64,000 nucleotides of DNA from Cherax quadricarinatus (GCF_038502225.1 NC_091323.1:27368845-27432844); one strand, 5' to 3'. Shown: positions 1-10,809, counted from the first letter of the stretch. Numbers and translations: made by a program. The notes: generated by a model not told the origin, from the letters alone.

Positions 1-172
1 GACCATATACCAGTAACCAGTATGTGACCATATACTAGTAACCAGTATTTGAACATATACCAGTAACTAGAACTTAACCGTCAACCAGCAACCAGTACTT
101 AACCATCTACCAGTAACTAGAACTCAACCATCAACCAGTACTTAACCATCTACCAGTAACCAGTACTTGACA
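1..172. repeat. minisatellite, ~26-bp imperfect unit
   Basis: Six to seven imperfect copies of a unit built on ACCATCTACCAGTAACCAGT plus a short ACTTGA-like end. Copies differ by substitutions and small deletions, so the array is old. It is cut by the left edge of the window. Confidence 0.8.
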
Positions 173-1598
173 AGTATCACACGTTATTTAAGATGGGTAA
201 GAGATACAACACATCAACTTCAACCTTCCATGACTGCATAACAACTTAATGTATGTGGTTACCATTAGTAGCGTTGTCATCCAACATCTTCCCTGAGTAT
301 TTTTAATGACAACTTTTCTGAATATTGGATTAACAAATCGTTACGTGTATATGTAAGGGATGACACGAGTTATGTAACTATGGAACTCAAGTGTACCTAC
401 TTTCCCTACACACACACACATACACACACAAACACACAGCATCATCACCTGGTGACACCTTGGGTCTAGCCTCCACATCATTAACCTCATCTTTTCTGAA
501 TCGTCTTTCAATGAACCTGTCGGAGTTGCTGTCCCACCATCCCCATACACTCACTTTAATCCTCCATACATTAGAAAGCGGTTCTACCACTTCCCATACA
601 CTTTGCTACACCACTTCCCATGCACTCAGCTACAACACCACCTCAGAGGTATGGAGAGTATGTAGAATGACATTACCTTTCTGGATCGCAATGTTTAGTC
701 GCTTGACCTGGAGACACTAGGTTTCTCTAATGAGTTTATCACTAAATTCTTAGAGAAAGGGTGTGCTGGCCTCTGTAACTGATCTGATTATGCCTTAAAG
801 TCGGATACATCACTGGTTTCCGAGTCCCAGTGCAGTAGGTAGCAGTAGACTATTACAGACACACAAGTGTGGTTCCACACTGTCTGCTAATCGGCTGATT
901 TTGACTGGAAAATGGTGCCGACAGGTATGGTAAAGAGACAATACGCAGATAAAGTCTTAATTTTTGACAACGTTTCGCTCAGTGTTAAGGTTTATCTTGA
1001 GTTTCGTTAAACATGATTGATCAAAATGAGTCTTTTTTCTGCTCACCACCTGTTTAGGTTGACTGGTTGGTTAAGTGAACTAAATTAAAACCAATCGACT
1101 CAAGCAGGTCACTAAAGCTGCATGTCACCAGTCAACAATACTTTAATCCCTCTGTGTATATACACTGAGAGATATACATCTCTTGGTGTATATGTGGGTA
1201 AAATGGTGGCTGTATTTGGAAGCTGGTGACTAACACCGGGGTTGTATATCCCAGCTTCCCCTTGTTATGGGTCTTGCAGGGATCAGGTTAATGCTAATAC
1301 GTCACTTTCTGAAGATCACCGCAAACATTCCTTCGATATTCATTACTTTTACGGTAAAATCAAGGGTATGAAATGGGAATAACAGCATTATACGTTTTAA
1401 AGTCTTTTCGATCTACTTTTCAAATGCACATTAACCAGAATTTGCATAAACTACAAATATTTATAAAAGGAATTTAAAATCTAGTATTGTACTATCGTTG
1501 GAAATTTATAAGTATCATATATAAACACTACGCAACAGCTGTGGTACAGTTGTGGCCTCAACACCTGCAATTGTTTTGTAATAATTAACTGCAATAAG
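173..1598. other. stretch without recognisable gene
   Basis: AT-rich DNA with only short, unsupported open frames. It holds a short broken (AC)n at about 407-438. No repeat family, RNA gene or conserved coding segment was recognised. Confidence 0.5.
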
Positions 1599-1935
1599 TG
1601 ACATGAACAACAACTACAACTGTTGTGACAACACCTGCAGCTATTATAACAACTACGACTGCAACAGCTGTGACATCAACAACAGTTGCGATATCAGAAA
1701 TACCTGATGTGAAATCAACAACACATTCAAGAGTTGTGTTATCAGCGACTGGTGTGATAATCAACACGTACAATTATCGTAATAACACCTGTACCTGTTT
1801 TGACGTCAACACTTGCAGAAGTTGTAAAAGCGATAACACCTGTAACGGTTGTGACCGCAATAAAAATTTTGACATCGTTTAAAGTCGTGTTATCAGTAAC
1901 ACTTGCAACATCACTGACATCTGTTCCCTGGCCCA
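1599..1935. repeat. highly degenerate tandem repeat
   Basis: Variants of GTGACATCAACACCTGCAAC recur every 20-48 bases with indels. Both strands stay open for 60-85 codons, as expected from a decayed repeat lacking stops. I read it as an old minisatellite, not a gene. Confidence 0.45.
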
Positions 1936-2239
1936 CACATTTAATGGAAAATATACTTTAAAAAGAAAACACGTTTGACTCCACAGTGGGTCATTATGGT
2001 TTCTCAAACTTAAAAAGTTTAGTGAATTATAGCATAAGTTTTATAAGACGTCGTATGTGCATTGTTTATTTCGGAGACACACACAAATAATGGTACCTGA
2101 TAATATATTTCTATGGGTTCTGAAAGATGCACAAGCACTATACAGACCACTAGAAAAACTGGTAACTGGTCACCATTAGCAAAATAAGATGGAAAACAAC
2201 AGCTCCAATTACAATATTCAAGTATGGGGGCAGACAAGT

Positions 2240-2803
2240 AATGCTGAACTATGGACCAGGAGCTTTTACATACATGATAGAAAGGATAGTAGGTGTCAGG
2301 AAGGGCAGACGAAGAGACTGGAGCCTCACAAGGGTAAGTGTTGGGATCAATAGTCTTTCTCATAAACATAAATGGCATACCATAACAGATAAAGTCATGT
2401 CACTGGTTGTTTACAGATGATGTAAAGCTAAAATAAAGTAGAACAAAAACTAGGAAACTATAGAGAGACTATAAATGAACAGGCTATAGGGATGGTCATA
2501 CAAATGGCTATTGGAATTAAACCCCAGCAAAGTCAAAGTGATTAAAATCTGGAAAGAATAAAAAGAAGACCGGAGACGAAGAACAGACTGGGGGGACAAA
2601 CGCAGAAAACTTTGAAAATTCTATGGAATAACGTTGAGGGCATATCTGCGTTTAGTAAATTATCGGTACGAAGAAGTAGTGGAAACAAAGGCCAAGCACA
2701 GCTTTAAGAATAAGTACGAAACTGAAGCTAAGCATAGTGTCGAGAGGCGGGGCCAAGAGCCGAGACTCGACTCCGGCAACCACAGCTTTAGTAAGCGCGC
2801 ACG
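2240..2803 (+). mobile_element. decayed LINE-A relative, RT domain to 3' end
   Basis: Translated piecewise, this gives fragments collinear with the LINE-A reverse transcriptase: a WTRSF block (WIREY in the intact copy), PQG followed by VLGSIVFLINI near 2323, FTDDVKL near 2411 (FADDVKL in the intact copy), and PAKSKVIKI near 2520 (PAKCKVMKI). It ends in the LINE-A 3' UTR signature GAGGCGGGGCCAAGAGC near 2744, followed by an AC tract. Many stops and frame changes make it a dead copy. It lacks the 5' half. Confidence 0.75.
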
Positions 2804-3068
<265 letters not shown>

Positions 3069-3071
<3 letters not shown>

Positions 3072-3817
3072 AAGCAGTATCGCTAAATAGTGCTCCCAGG
3101 ATTTAGCGTTCTAGTGGCTGTCCTAAGATATTATTAGCGGTCATCGTACGTGAGTGAATCAGTGAACATACCTAGAAGAGTGTAATAGCTTTCAAGAGTG
3201 CGAATAATGTGATAGGATCAAGAATTTTACAATTTAAATTTGAATGAAATTTGAGTGAGGGAGGGTAGCAGTCAGCTATCAGGCTACTGGCCGCAGTGTT
3301 GACACAAAATATCCAAACAGTTAATTGGGTTAACGGTGTGATCTGAAATATTAACAAATACATATGTTGGTTGATTATAGCAGCAGTGTAGTGATAAGGT
3401 CATAAAAGAGTGATTAAGTAAATGCTGAAAGTAAGAAAAATTAGTCAATCCCCAGCTGTTGGTGTTGTGAATGTAGCTAACATCATCAGACTTGTTATGA
3501 CCATAATACTGTACTAAAGAAAAAAGAGGGAATACCAAGTCTTAAAAGAAAAAGAAAATAAAAACTTGAATGCATGATAAAGTTCCTGAAGGAGTTACAA
3601 AATTGAAGGAGTTGATAGACGACCAGCAGGAACCTCCATTGTTGTGCAGACGACATCACTTGCCTATTTGTGGTTAATTTTGGTTAGTGTCTAAAGTCTC
3701 AAGTGTCTCGCCCTGCTGGTTGTATGCTATACCATCTCTCTCTCCCTATTTCAGTACCAGGAGATAGATAGTGGTTAGTAAATTATCTAAATATAGCCAG
3801 GTAAACTCCAGAAGAGT
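3069..3817. other. unassigned DNA, possibly 5' region of the downstream LINE
   Basis: No credible coding frame and no recognised repeat. It begins exactly where an AC tract ends and lies upstream of the intact LINE-A. Because other LINE-A copies start at AC tracts, it could be that element's 5' untranslated region. The window cannot decide this. Confidence 0.3.
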
Positions 3818-4222
3818 TGTGTAGCCTAGTGAACCCCCCCCCCGTTTTTCTGAGGGACAAGCTAGTAAACAAGTACGCACATACAAACACACGTGTGCAC
3901 CCGTAATTATTGTTATAATAAACATTAGTATATAATAATAAGGAATTGAGTGAGAAAAAATAATCCTATAATCTTCAAAAAGTAAAGTAGCCTAGTGTGC
4001 GGAGATCTGGGCCGGAAGAGTACCGGTGAAACAACAACAATAACAAATAGTGTTAAAGTAACCCCCCCCCCTCTTTTTCAAAGAACGACAAGCTAGTAAA
4101 CACACACACACACACAAACACAAGTGTACGAAATTAATATTATATAGTATATATTAGTGCATATAATAAGGAATTGATTGTGAAAATTTTTTTATAATCT
4201 TCAAAAGAGTAGCGTAGCCTAG
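3818..4222. repeat. ~230-bp imperfect tandem duplication
   Basis: Two copies share, in order, GTAGCCTAGTG, a poly-C run with TTTTTC, ACAAGCTAGTAAAC, a short AC stretch, TATATTAGTG-type AT-rich DNA, AAGGAATTGA, ATAATCTTCAAAA and GTAGCCTAGTGTGCG. The second copy has lost or gained several short blocks. It could be a 5' UTR monomer repeat of the LINE that follows, or a local duplication. Confidence 0.65.
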
Positions 4223-4454
4223 TGTGCGCACGCACAGTCACACCCACACACACCCACACACACACCCAACCACACACACACCCACCCACACACCCACCCA
4301 CACACCCACCCACACACCCACCCACACACCCACCCACACACCCACACCCACACACACCCACACACCCACATACACCCACACACCCACACACACCCACACA
4401 CCCACACACCCACCCACACACCCACCCACACACCCACCCACACACCCACCCACA

Positions 4455-4514
<60 letters not shown>

Positions 4515-4680
4515 TACACACACACATACACACACACATACACCCACCCACACACCCACCCACACCCACCCACACACCCACCCACACACCCACCCACACA
4601 CCCACCCACACCCACCCACACCCCCCCACCCCTCCCCACACACACATGCAACACACACACAACACACACACACACATATT
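4223..4680. repeat. CA-rich array built on CACACCCACC
   Basis: Interleaved CACACCCACC, CACACACCC and CACA units over about 460 bases. It is strongly strand-asymmetric, with almost no G on the plus strand. The long Pro-Thr-His and Cys-Val-Gly frames are repeat artefacts. Confidence 0.95.
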
Positions 4681-4949
4681 GCCAGACTCACACATACACT
4701 CCCCCCTCCCCCACCGACATCTCACTCCTTCACCTGATCCCTCCCCTCCCTCTTTCACCCTCCCCACCTCTCCCTCACCCACTTACCCACTTGCTTCACT
4801 CTCCTTCCCACTCCCCCTCCCCACAACTCTCCCATATAGCCACAGTTCCTCCTCTACCTCCCCCCCCCACACTCTGACATATACAATACTAACCTAACAT
4901 ACAGAATTACATAGGTTTCCCACTCTGAGGCAATCAGGATAAAACAAAA

Positions 4950-5966
4950 ATGGGTTGCCAGAGAGCAACAAGAAAACCCAAGGGACAGGAGGAGGAAACT
5001 GCAAAGGAAGATTGGGCAGCAGAGCTCACAAAAAGGGAACAAGAATGGGAAAAGAAACTAGAAGAACTTAGCATGAGAATGGAAGAGAGGATAGACATGG
5101 AAAGCAGGAAGTGGGAGGTGAAAGTCAAAGCAGCAGAGGCCAGGATACAGAGTTTAGAAGAGGAACTGGAAAATCTGAAACAGCCTAAAGAACTAAAGAA
5201 CATTATGGGATTGACAACAGAGACCGCTACCTCAGCCACAAATAAGGGGACTGTAGGGAAAGGAGGAGCAAAACTGCATGTAGAAGCTCTATCAGTGGAG
5301 ACTGTAGTAAATGAAAGAGCTAAGCTATATGTGGAGGCCCTAAAAGACCACAACAGAGCCCAGGGAAAGCCGAGATGGGAAAATGACAGGCCACTGAGCC
5401 CATGTACAGTAGCTAGTGAAACTGAAGAAAGGAAAGCTGCAATGGAGGAAATCAAATTGAATGAGGGGATACACAGGGATATGCAGTGGGAGAATGAAAG
5501 GGTGAGGTCAGTCTTTGTGTATGGGCTACAGGAAGTTGAAGGGGAAACATATGAAGCAAGAAAACAAGGGGAAAAAAAAGAAATTGAAAGCATCATGAAA
5601 GTAATCGGAGAAGACGACATGACCCAGCTGGAAAATTTTCGGAGAATAGGGGGGTTTGTAAAAAAAAGAAACCGGCCAGTGAAAGTGACCTTCAAGGCAG
5701 AATCGACTCGGAACAGGATACTGCAGGAAAAAGCACGATTAAGGGACATGCCGGGATACAGGAAGGTGTATCTCGACCGCGACAGAACACAAGACGAAAG
5801 GCGGAAACTGAGAGAGATGGTACAAAGGCGAAAGGAGGAAAGAGAGGGGATGGAGAAGACAGACAGGAGATCCCAGACACAGGAAGAAGATCAAATACAA
5901 CCTCCCTCACAGCTTCCTATAGAAGCCTCCCAACCAGGTCAACCCCAGTGCAGCCAAACACTCTAA
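4950..5966 (+). CDS. LINE-A ORF1, nucleic-acid-binding coiled-coil protein
   Basis: A 338-residue protein, intact from an ATG in good context (AAAATGG). Residues ~20-78 are an Arg/Lys/Glu-rich heptad-like segment predicted to form a coiled coil (EWEKKLEELSMRMEERI and onward), as in trimerising LINE ORF1 proteins. Residues ~185-300 hold the more conserved block, with FRRIGGF, NRPVKVTF at ~241-248 and VYLDRDRTQDERRKLREM at ~273-290. These resemble the RRM-like plus C-terminal region of CR1/L1-type ORF1 proteins. No CCHC zinc knuckle was seen. The C-terminus is Gln/Pro-rich. The inferred role is RNA binding and RNP assembly. Its last ~50 codons overlap the ORF2 open frame. A 271-codon frame on the opposite strand is a shadow. 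Confidence 0.8.
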   Translation: MGCQRATRKPKGQEEETAKEDWAAELTKREQEWEKKLEELSMRMEERIDMESRKWEVKVKAAEARIQSLEEELENLKQPKELKNIMGLTTETATSATNKGTVGKGGAKLHVEALSVETVVNERAKLYVEALKDHNRAQGKPRWENDRPLSPCTVASETEERKAAMEEIKLNEGIHRDMQWENERVRSVFVYGLQEVEGETYEARKQGEKKEIESIMKVIGEDDMTQLENFRRIGGFVKKRNRPVKVTFKAESTRNRILQEKARLRDMPGYRKVYLDRDRTQDERRKLREMVQRRKEEREGMEKTDRRSQTQEEDQIQPPSQLPIEASQPGQPQCSQTL

Positions 5967-8962
5967 ACCACAACACCCATGCCATATCCAATGCCCCCAC
6001 CCACTACATTACAAACTCCACCCCCACAGCAACCACCCATAGTTCCTTATCAGGTCTCCCACTTCCCCAACCCCAATACACCTCCCAGACCACAGTCTTA
6101 GAAAAGAAGTTGAAGGTATGGTATACAAATGCAGATGGAATAACAAATAAGTATGAGGAGTGGCACGAAAGAATCAAGGAGACATCCCCAGACATAATAG
6201 CACTCACAGAAACAAAACTCACCAGAATAATAACAGATTCAATCTTTCCACCCGGATATCAAATCTTCAGGAAAGACAGAGGGAGGAGAGGGGGAGGAGG
6301 AGTTGCACTGCTCATTAAAAGCCAGTGGGGTTTTGAGAAACTGGAAGGAATGGATGGCACGGGTGAAAGGGACTACTTAGTAGGAACAATCCAGTCTGAG
6401 GGACATAAGGTGATAATTGCAGTAATGTACAACCCACCACAGAACTGCAGGAGACCAAGAGAAGAATACGATGAGAGCAACAGAGCCATGGTCGACACAC
6501 TAGCCGAGGTGGCCAGGAGAGCACACGTGGGGGGAGCAAAGTTACTAGTTATGGGTGATTTCAATCACAAGGAGATTGACTGGGAAAACCTGGAGCCCCA
6601 TGGGGGTTCCGAAACATGGAGAGCCAAGATGATGGATGTAGTACTGGAAAACCTCATGCATCAACATGTTAGAGACACTACCAGAGAGAGAGGAGAAGAT
6701 GAACCAGCAAGACTGGACCTTGTATTCACCTTGAGTAGTTCAGACATTGAGGATATCTTGTATGAAAGGCCCCTGGGAGCTAGTGATCATGTGGTTCTGT
6801 GCTTCGACTACATAGTTGAGCTCCAAGTGGAGAGAGTAGCAGGAATAGGATGGGAAAAACCAAACTACAAAAGGGGGAACTACTCAGGCATGAGGAACTT
6901 CCTTCAAAACATTCAGTGGGAGAGGGAACTGACAGGAAAACCAGTACAAGAAATGATGGACTATGTGGCAACAAAATGCGAGGAGGCAGAGGAGAGGTTT
7001 GTTCCCAAGGGAAACAGAAATAATGGGAAGAACAGAACGAGTCCTTGGTTCACCCAAAGGTGTAGGGAGGCAAAAACTAGGTGTACTAGAGAATGGAAAA
7101 GGTACAGAAGACAGAGAACTCAGGAAAATAAAGAGATTAGCCGAAGAGCCAGAAATGAATATGCACAGATAAGAAGGGAGGCTCAGCGACAATATGAAAA
7201 TGACATAGCATCGAAAGTCAAGACTGACCCGAAGCTGTTGTACAGCCACATCAGGAGGAAAACAACAGTCAAGGACCAGGTAATCAGACTGAGGAAGGGT
7301 GATGGGGAATTCACAAGCAACGACCGAGAGGTATGTCAGGAGCTCAACACGAGATTTAAAGAAGTATTTACAGTGGAAACCAGTAGGACTCCAGGAAATC
7401 AGAACAGGGGGGTACACCAGCAAGTGCTGGATGAGGTACATATAACCAAGGAGGAAGTGAAGAAGCTGCTATGCGAACTTGACACCTCAAAGGCGGTGGG
7501 ACCAGACAACATCTCTCCGTGGGTCCTTAAAGAGGGAGCAGAGATATTGTGTGTGCCATTAACAAAGATCTTCAACACATCATTTGAAACTGGGCAACTC
7601 CCTGAGGTATGGAAGATGGCAAATGTAGTCCCAATTTTTAAAAAGGGAGACAGACATGAGGCACTAAACTACAGACCTGTATCACTAACGTGTATAGTAT
7701 GCAAGGTCATGGAGAAGATCATCAGGAGGAGAGTGGTGGAGCACCTGGAAAGAAACAAGTGTATAATTGACAACCAGCATGGTTTCAGGGAAGGAAAATC
7801 CTGTGTCACAAACCTACTAGAGTTTTATGACAAGGTGACAGAAGTAAGACAAGAGAGAGAGGGGTGGATCGACTGCATTTTTTTGGACTGCAAAAAGGCC
7901 TTCGACACAGTTCCTCACAAGAGGTTACTGAAAAAGCTAGAAGATCAGGCACACATAACAGGAAAGGCACTGCAATGGATCAGAGAATACCTGACAGGGA
8001 GGCAACAACGAGTCATGGTACGTGACGAGGTGTCAGAGTGGGCGCTTGTGACAAGCGGGGTTCCACAGGGGTCAGTCCTAGGACCTGTGCTGTTCTTGGT
8101 ATATGTGAACGACATAACGGAAGGGATAGACTCAGAAGTGTCCTTGTTTGCAGATGATGTGAAGTTAATGAGAAGAATCAAATCGGATGAGGATCAGGCA
8201 GGACTACAAAGAGACCTGGACAGGCTGCAAGCCTGGTCCAGCAACTGGCTCCTTGAGTTTAACCCTGCCAAATGCAAAGTCATGAAGATTGGGGAAGGGC
8301 AAAGAAGACCGCAGACACAATATAGTTTAGATGGCCAAAGACTGCAAACCTCACTCAAGGAAAAAGATCTGGGGGTGAGTATAACACCGAGCATATCTCC
8401 TGAGGTGCACATAAATCAGATAACTGCTGCAGCATACGGGCGCCTGGCAAACCTACGGATAGCGTTCCGATACCTCAGTAAGGAGTCGTTCAAGACCCTG
8501 TATACCATTTACATCAGGCCCATACTGGAGTATGCAGCACCAGTTTGGAATCCACACCTAGTCAAGCACGTCAAGAAATTAGAGAAAGTGCAAAGGTTTG
8601 CAACAAGACTAGTCCCAGAGCTACGGGGATTGTCCTACGAAGAAAGGTTGAGGGAAATCGGCCTGACGACACTGGAGGCCAGGAGGGTCAGGGAAGACAT
8701 GATAACGACATATAAAATACTGCGCGGAATAGACAAGGTGGACAAAGACAGGATGTTCCAGAGATGGGACACAGACACAAGAGGTCACAATTGGAAGTTG
8801 AAGACTCAGATGAATCGAAGGGATGTTAGGAAGTATTTCTTCAGTCATAGAGTAGTCAAGTCATGGAATAGTCTAGAAAGTGAAGTAGTGGAGGCGGGAA
8901 CCATACATAGTTTTAAGGCGAGGTATGATAAAGCTCATGTAGCAGGGAGAGAGAGGACCTAG
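5948..8962 (+). CDS. LINE-A ORF2, APE endonuclease / reverse transcriptase
   Basis: About 1,004 residues, no internal stop. The N-terminal half is an APE-type endonuclease: WYTNADGITNK (~58), TETKL (~87), GGGVALLIKS, GDFN (~202), LDLVFT and the catalytic SDH (~279). The C-terminal half is a non-LTR reverse transcriptase: GPDNISPWVL (~517), NYRPVSLT, FLDCKKAFDTVPH (~646), SGVPQGSVLGP (~703), the FADD active site (~734) and the CR1-style tail FFSHRVVKSWNSLES (~964). All expected catalytic residues are present. The nominal start is a GTG. The frame is open from 5813 but has no ATG until about 6352, inside the endonuclease, so translation probably depends on frameshifting or reinitiation from ORF1 (ORF2 is in the -1 frame). 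It nicks target DNA and copies its own RNA by target-primed reverse transcription. Confidence 0.92.
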   Translation: MQPNTLNHNTHAISNAPTHYITNSTPTATTHSSLSGLPLPQPQYTSQTTVLEKKLKVWYTNADGITNKYEEWHERIKETSPDIIALTETKLTRIITDSIFPPGYQIFRKDRGRRGGGGVALLIKSQWGFEKLEGMDGTGERDYLVGTIQSEGHKVIIAVMYNPPQNCRRPREEYDESNRAMVDTLAEVARRAHVGGAKLLVMGDFNHKEIDWENLEPHGGSETWRAKMMDVVLENLMHQHVRDTTRERGEDEPARLDLVFTLSSSDIEDILYERPLGASDHVVLCFDYIVELQVERVAGIGWEKPNYKRGNYSGMRNFLQNIQWERELTGKPVQEMMDYVATKCEEAEERFVPKGNRNNGKNRTSPWFTQRCREAKTRCTREWKRYRRQRTQENKEISRRARNEYAQIRREAQRQYENDIASKVKTDPKLLYSHIRRKTTVKDQVIRLRKGDGEFTSNDREVCQELNTRFKEVFTVETSRTPGNQNRGVHQQVLDEVHITKEEVKKLLCELDTSKAVGPDNISPWVLKEGAEILCVPLTKIFNTSFETGQLPEVWKMANVVPIFKKGDRHEALNYRPVSLTCIVCKVMEKIIRRRVVEHLERNKCIIDNQHGFREGKSCVTNLLEFYDKVTEVRQEREGWIDCIFLDCKKAFDTVPHKRLLKKLEDQAHITGKALQWIREYLTGRQQRVMVRDEVSEWALVTSGVPQGSVLGPVLFLVYVNDITEGIDSEVSLFADDVKLMRRIKSDEDQAGLQRDLDRLQAWSSNWLLEFNPAKCKVMKIGEGQRRPQTQYSLDGQRLQTSLKEKDLGVSITPSISPEVHINQITAAAYGRLANLRIAFRYLSKESFKTLYTIYIRPILEYAAPVWNPHLVKHVKKLEKVQRFATRLVPELRGLSYEERLREIGLTTLEARRVREDMITTYKILRGIDKVDKDRMFQRWDTDTRGHNWKLKTQMNRRDVRKYFFSHRVVKSWNSLESEVVEAGTIHSFKARYDKAHVAGRERT

Positions 8963-9039
8963 TAGCAATCAGTGAAGAGGCGGGGCCAGGAGCTATGACT
9001 CGACCCCTGCAACCACAAATAGGTGAGTACAAATAGGTG

Positions 9040-9041
<2 letters not shown>

Positions 9042-9110
<69 letters not shown>
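9042..9110. repeat. (AC)n microsatellite at LINE-A 3' end
   Basis: Pure AC repeat starting inside the final GTAC of the LINE-A tail. It is either the element's own slippage-derived tail or the target tract. Confidence 0.95.
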
Positions 9111-9117
<7 letters not shown>

Positions 9118-9360
9118 TTCATCTCCATTAACAAGACAGGAATTATCTGTGAAGTATGTTAAGGAGACTGAGACATGTATTTAGGTTAACTTTACAATAA
9201 AGGCAGACAGCCGGGTGGCAGTGCTACGACAACAACAACACCTCCTGGTATGTACTACATTCTCTGATAAACTGTGTCACTAAACTCATAAATTACACCA
9301 CCAACTAAGTGATGATAATGAAAGTGTGTGTACTCGCCGAGTTGTGTGTGTGTGTGTGTG

Positions 9361-10236
9361 TGTACTCACCTAACTGTACTCACCTAATTGTGATTCAGGG
9401 GTCGAGACTCAGCTCCTGGCCCCGCCTCTTCACTGAACGCTAGTAGATCCTCTCTCTCCCTGCTCCATGAGCTTTATCATACCTCGTCTTAAAGCTATGT
9501 ATGGACCCTGCCTCCACTACATCGCTTCCCAAACTATTCCACTTCCTGACTACTCTGTGGCCGAAGAAATACTTCCTAACATCCCTGTGATTCATCTGTG
9601 TCTTCAACTTCCAACTGTGTCCCCTTGTTGCTGTGTCCTATCTCTGGAACATCCTGTCTTTGTCCACCTTGTCAATTCCTCTCAGTATTTTGTATGTCGT
9701 TATCATGTCCCCCCTACCTCTCCTGTCCTCCAGTGTCGTCAGGTTGATTTCCCTTAACCTCTCCTCGTAGGACATACCTCTTAGCTCTGGGACTAGTCTT
9801 GTTGCAAACCTTTGCACTTTCTCTAGTTTCTTTACGTGCTTGGATAGGTGTGGGTTCCAAACTGGTGCCGCATACTCCAATATGGGCCTAACGTACACTG
9901 TGTACAGGGTCCTGAACGACTCCTTATTAAGATGTCGGAATGCTGTTCTGAGGTTTGCCAGGCGCCCATATGCTGCAGCAGTTATTTGGTTGATGTGCGC
10001 TTCAGGAGATGTGCCTGGTGTTATACTCACCCCAAGATCTTTTTCCTTGAGTGAGGTTTGTAGTCTCTGGCCCCCTAGACTGTACTCCGTCTTCTTTGCC
10101 CTTCCCCAATCTTCATGACTTTGCACTTGGTGGGGTTGAACTCCAGGAGCCAATTGCTGGACCAGGTCTGCAGCCTGTCCAGATCCCTTTGTAGTTCTGC
10201 CTGGTCTTCGATCGAATGAATTCTTCTCATCAACTT

Positions 10237-10240
<4 letters not shown>
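9361..10240 (-). mobile_element. 5'-truncated LINE-A copy
   Basis: The minus strand encodes the RT C-terminal half: YSLGGQRLQTSLKEKDLG, RPILEYAAPVWNPHL, LEKVQRFATRLVPEL and MITTYKILRGIDKVDKD. The copy is dead. Relative to the intact copy it lacks seven bases near 10095 (frameshift) and has an early stop near 9638. The 3' UTR is at 9361-9440 with repeated TACTCACCTAA units. It sits between (GT)n at 9343-9362 and (GT)n at 10241. A further TACTCGCCGAGTT tail unit occurs at about 9330. Confidence 0.92.
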
Positions 10241-10323
<83 letters not shown>

Positions 10324-10347
10324 ATGTGTGTGAGTGTGTGTGAGTGT
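10241..10347. repeat. (GT)n microsatellite between two LINE-A copies
   Basis: Long GT tract with a few CA and GA interruptions. One LINE-A copy is truncated at its left edge, and another LINE-A 3' end begins at its right edge. Confidence 0.95.
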
Positions 10348-10408
10348 GTACTCACCTAGTTGAGGTTGCAGGGGTCGAGTCCTAGCTCCTGGCCCCGCCT
10401 CTTCACTG
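10348..10408 (-). mobile_element. LINE-A 3'-end fragment (61 bp)
   Basis: Only the terminal 3' UTR is present: GTACTCACCTAGTTGAGG, then GGTCGAG and TGGCCCCGCCTCTTC on the plus strand. GT repeats lie on both sides (right tract 10409-10428). It is an extremely 5'-truncated insertion or a recombination remnant. Confidence 0.85.
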
Positions 10409-10427
10409 TGTGTGTGAGTGTGTGTGT

Positions 10428-10809
10428 TTACTCACCTAATTGTGGTTGCAGGAGTCGAGACTCAGCTTCTGGGCCCGCCTCTTCACTGAGTGATACTACG
10501 TCCTCTCTCTCCCCCTGCTCCATGAGCATTATCATACCTCATCTTAAAGCTATGTATGGTTCCTGCCTCCACTACCTCACTTGCTAGGCTATTCCACTTC
10601 CTGACTGCTCTATGACTGAAGAAATACTTCCTAACATCCCTTTGACTCATCTGGGTCTTCAACTTCCAATTATGTCCCCTTGTTTCTGTGTCCCCTCTCT
10701 GGAACATCCTCTCTCTGTCCACCTTGTCTATTCCACGCAGTATTTTGTATGTCGTTATCATGTCTCCCCTAACCCTCCTGTCCTCCAGTTTCGTCAGGCC
10801 GAATTCCCT
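10428..10809 (-). mobile_element. 5'-truncated LINE-A copy, C-terminal RT end
   Basis: The minus strand encodes GLTKLEDRRVRGDMITTYK, KLKTQMSQRDVRKYFFSHR and EVVEAGTIHSFKMRYDNAHG, with no stop before the natural end. The 3' UTR is complete. The 5' truncation joins a TGTGTGTGTGTG tract at about 10815. Same orientation as the two copies to its left. Confidence 0.92.

Larger units (their letters stand above)
4681..9044 (+). mobile_element. full-length or near-full-length CR1-like LINE (LINE-A)
   Basis: A non-LTR retrotransposon with two overlapping intact ORFs (4950-5966 and 5948-8962) and a short 3' UTR. The 3' UTR contains GAGGCGGGGCCAGGAGC and ends in two copies of AAATAGGTGAGTAC, followed at once by (AC)n. 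The 3' boundary is well fixed by at least nine other 3' ends in the window. The 5' boundary is uncertain: the pyrimidine-rich leader could begin near 4681, after the CA array, or as far back as 3069. No clear target-site duplication is visible because CA repeats flank both sides. Both frames are free of stops, so this copy may be recent. Clade placement (CR1-like, Jockey superfamily) rests on motif style, not a phylogeny. Confidence 0.85.

Noticed and set aside
4934..5749. 271-codon ORF opposite LINE-A ORF1
   Set aside because: Shadow of the Lys/Glu-rich ORF1 on the other strand. No domain of its own.
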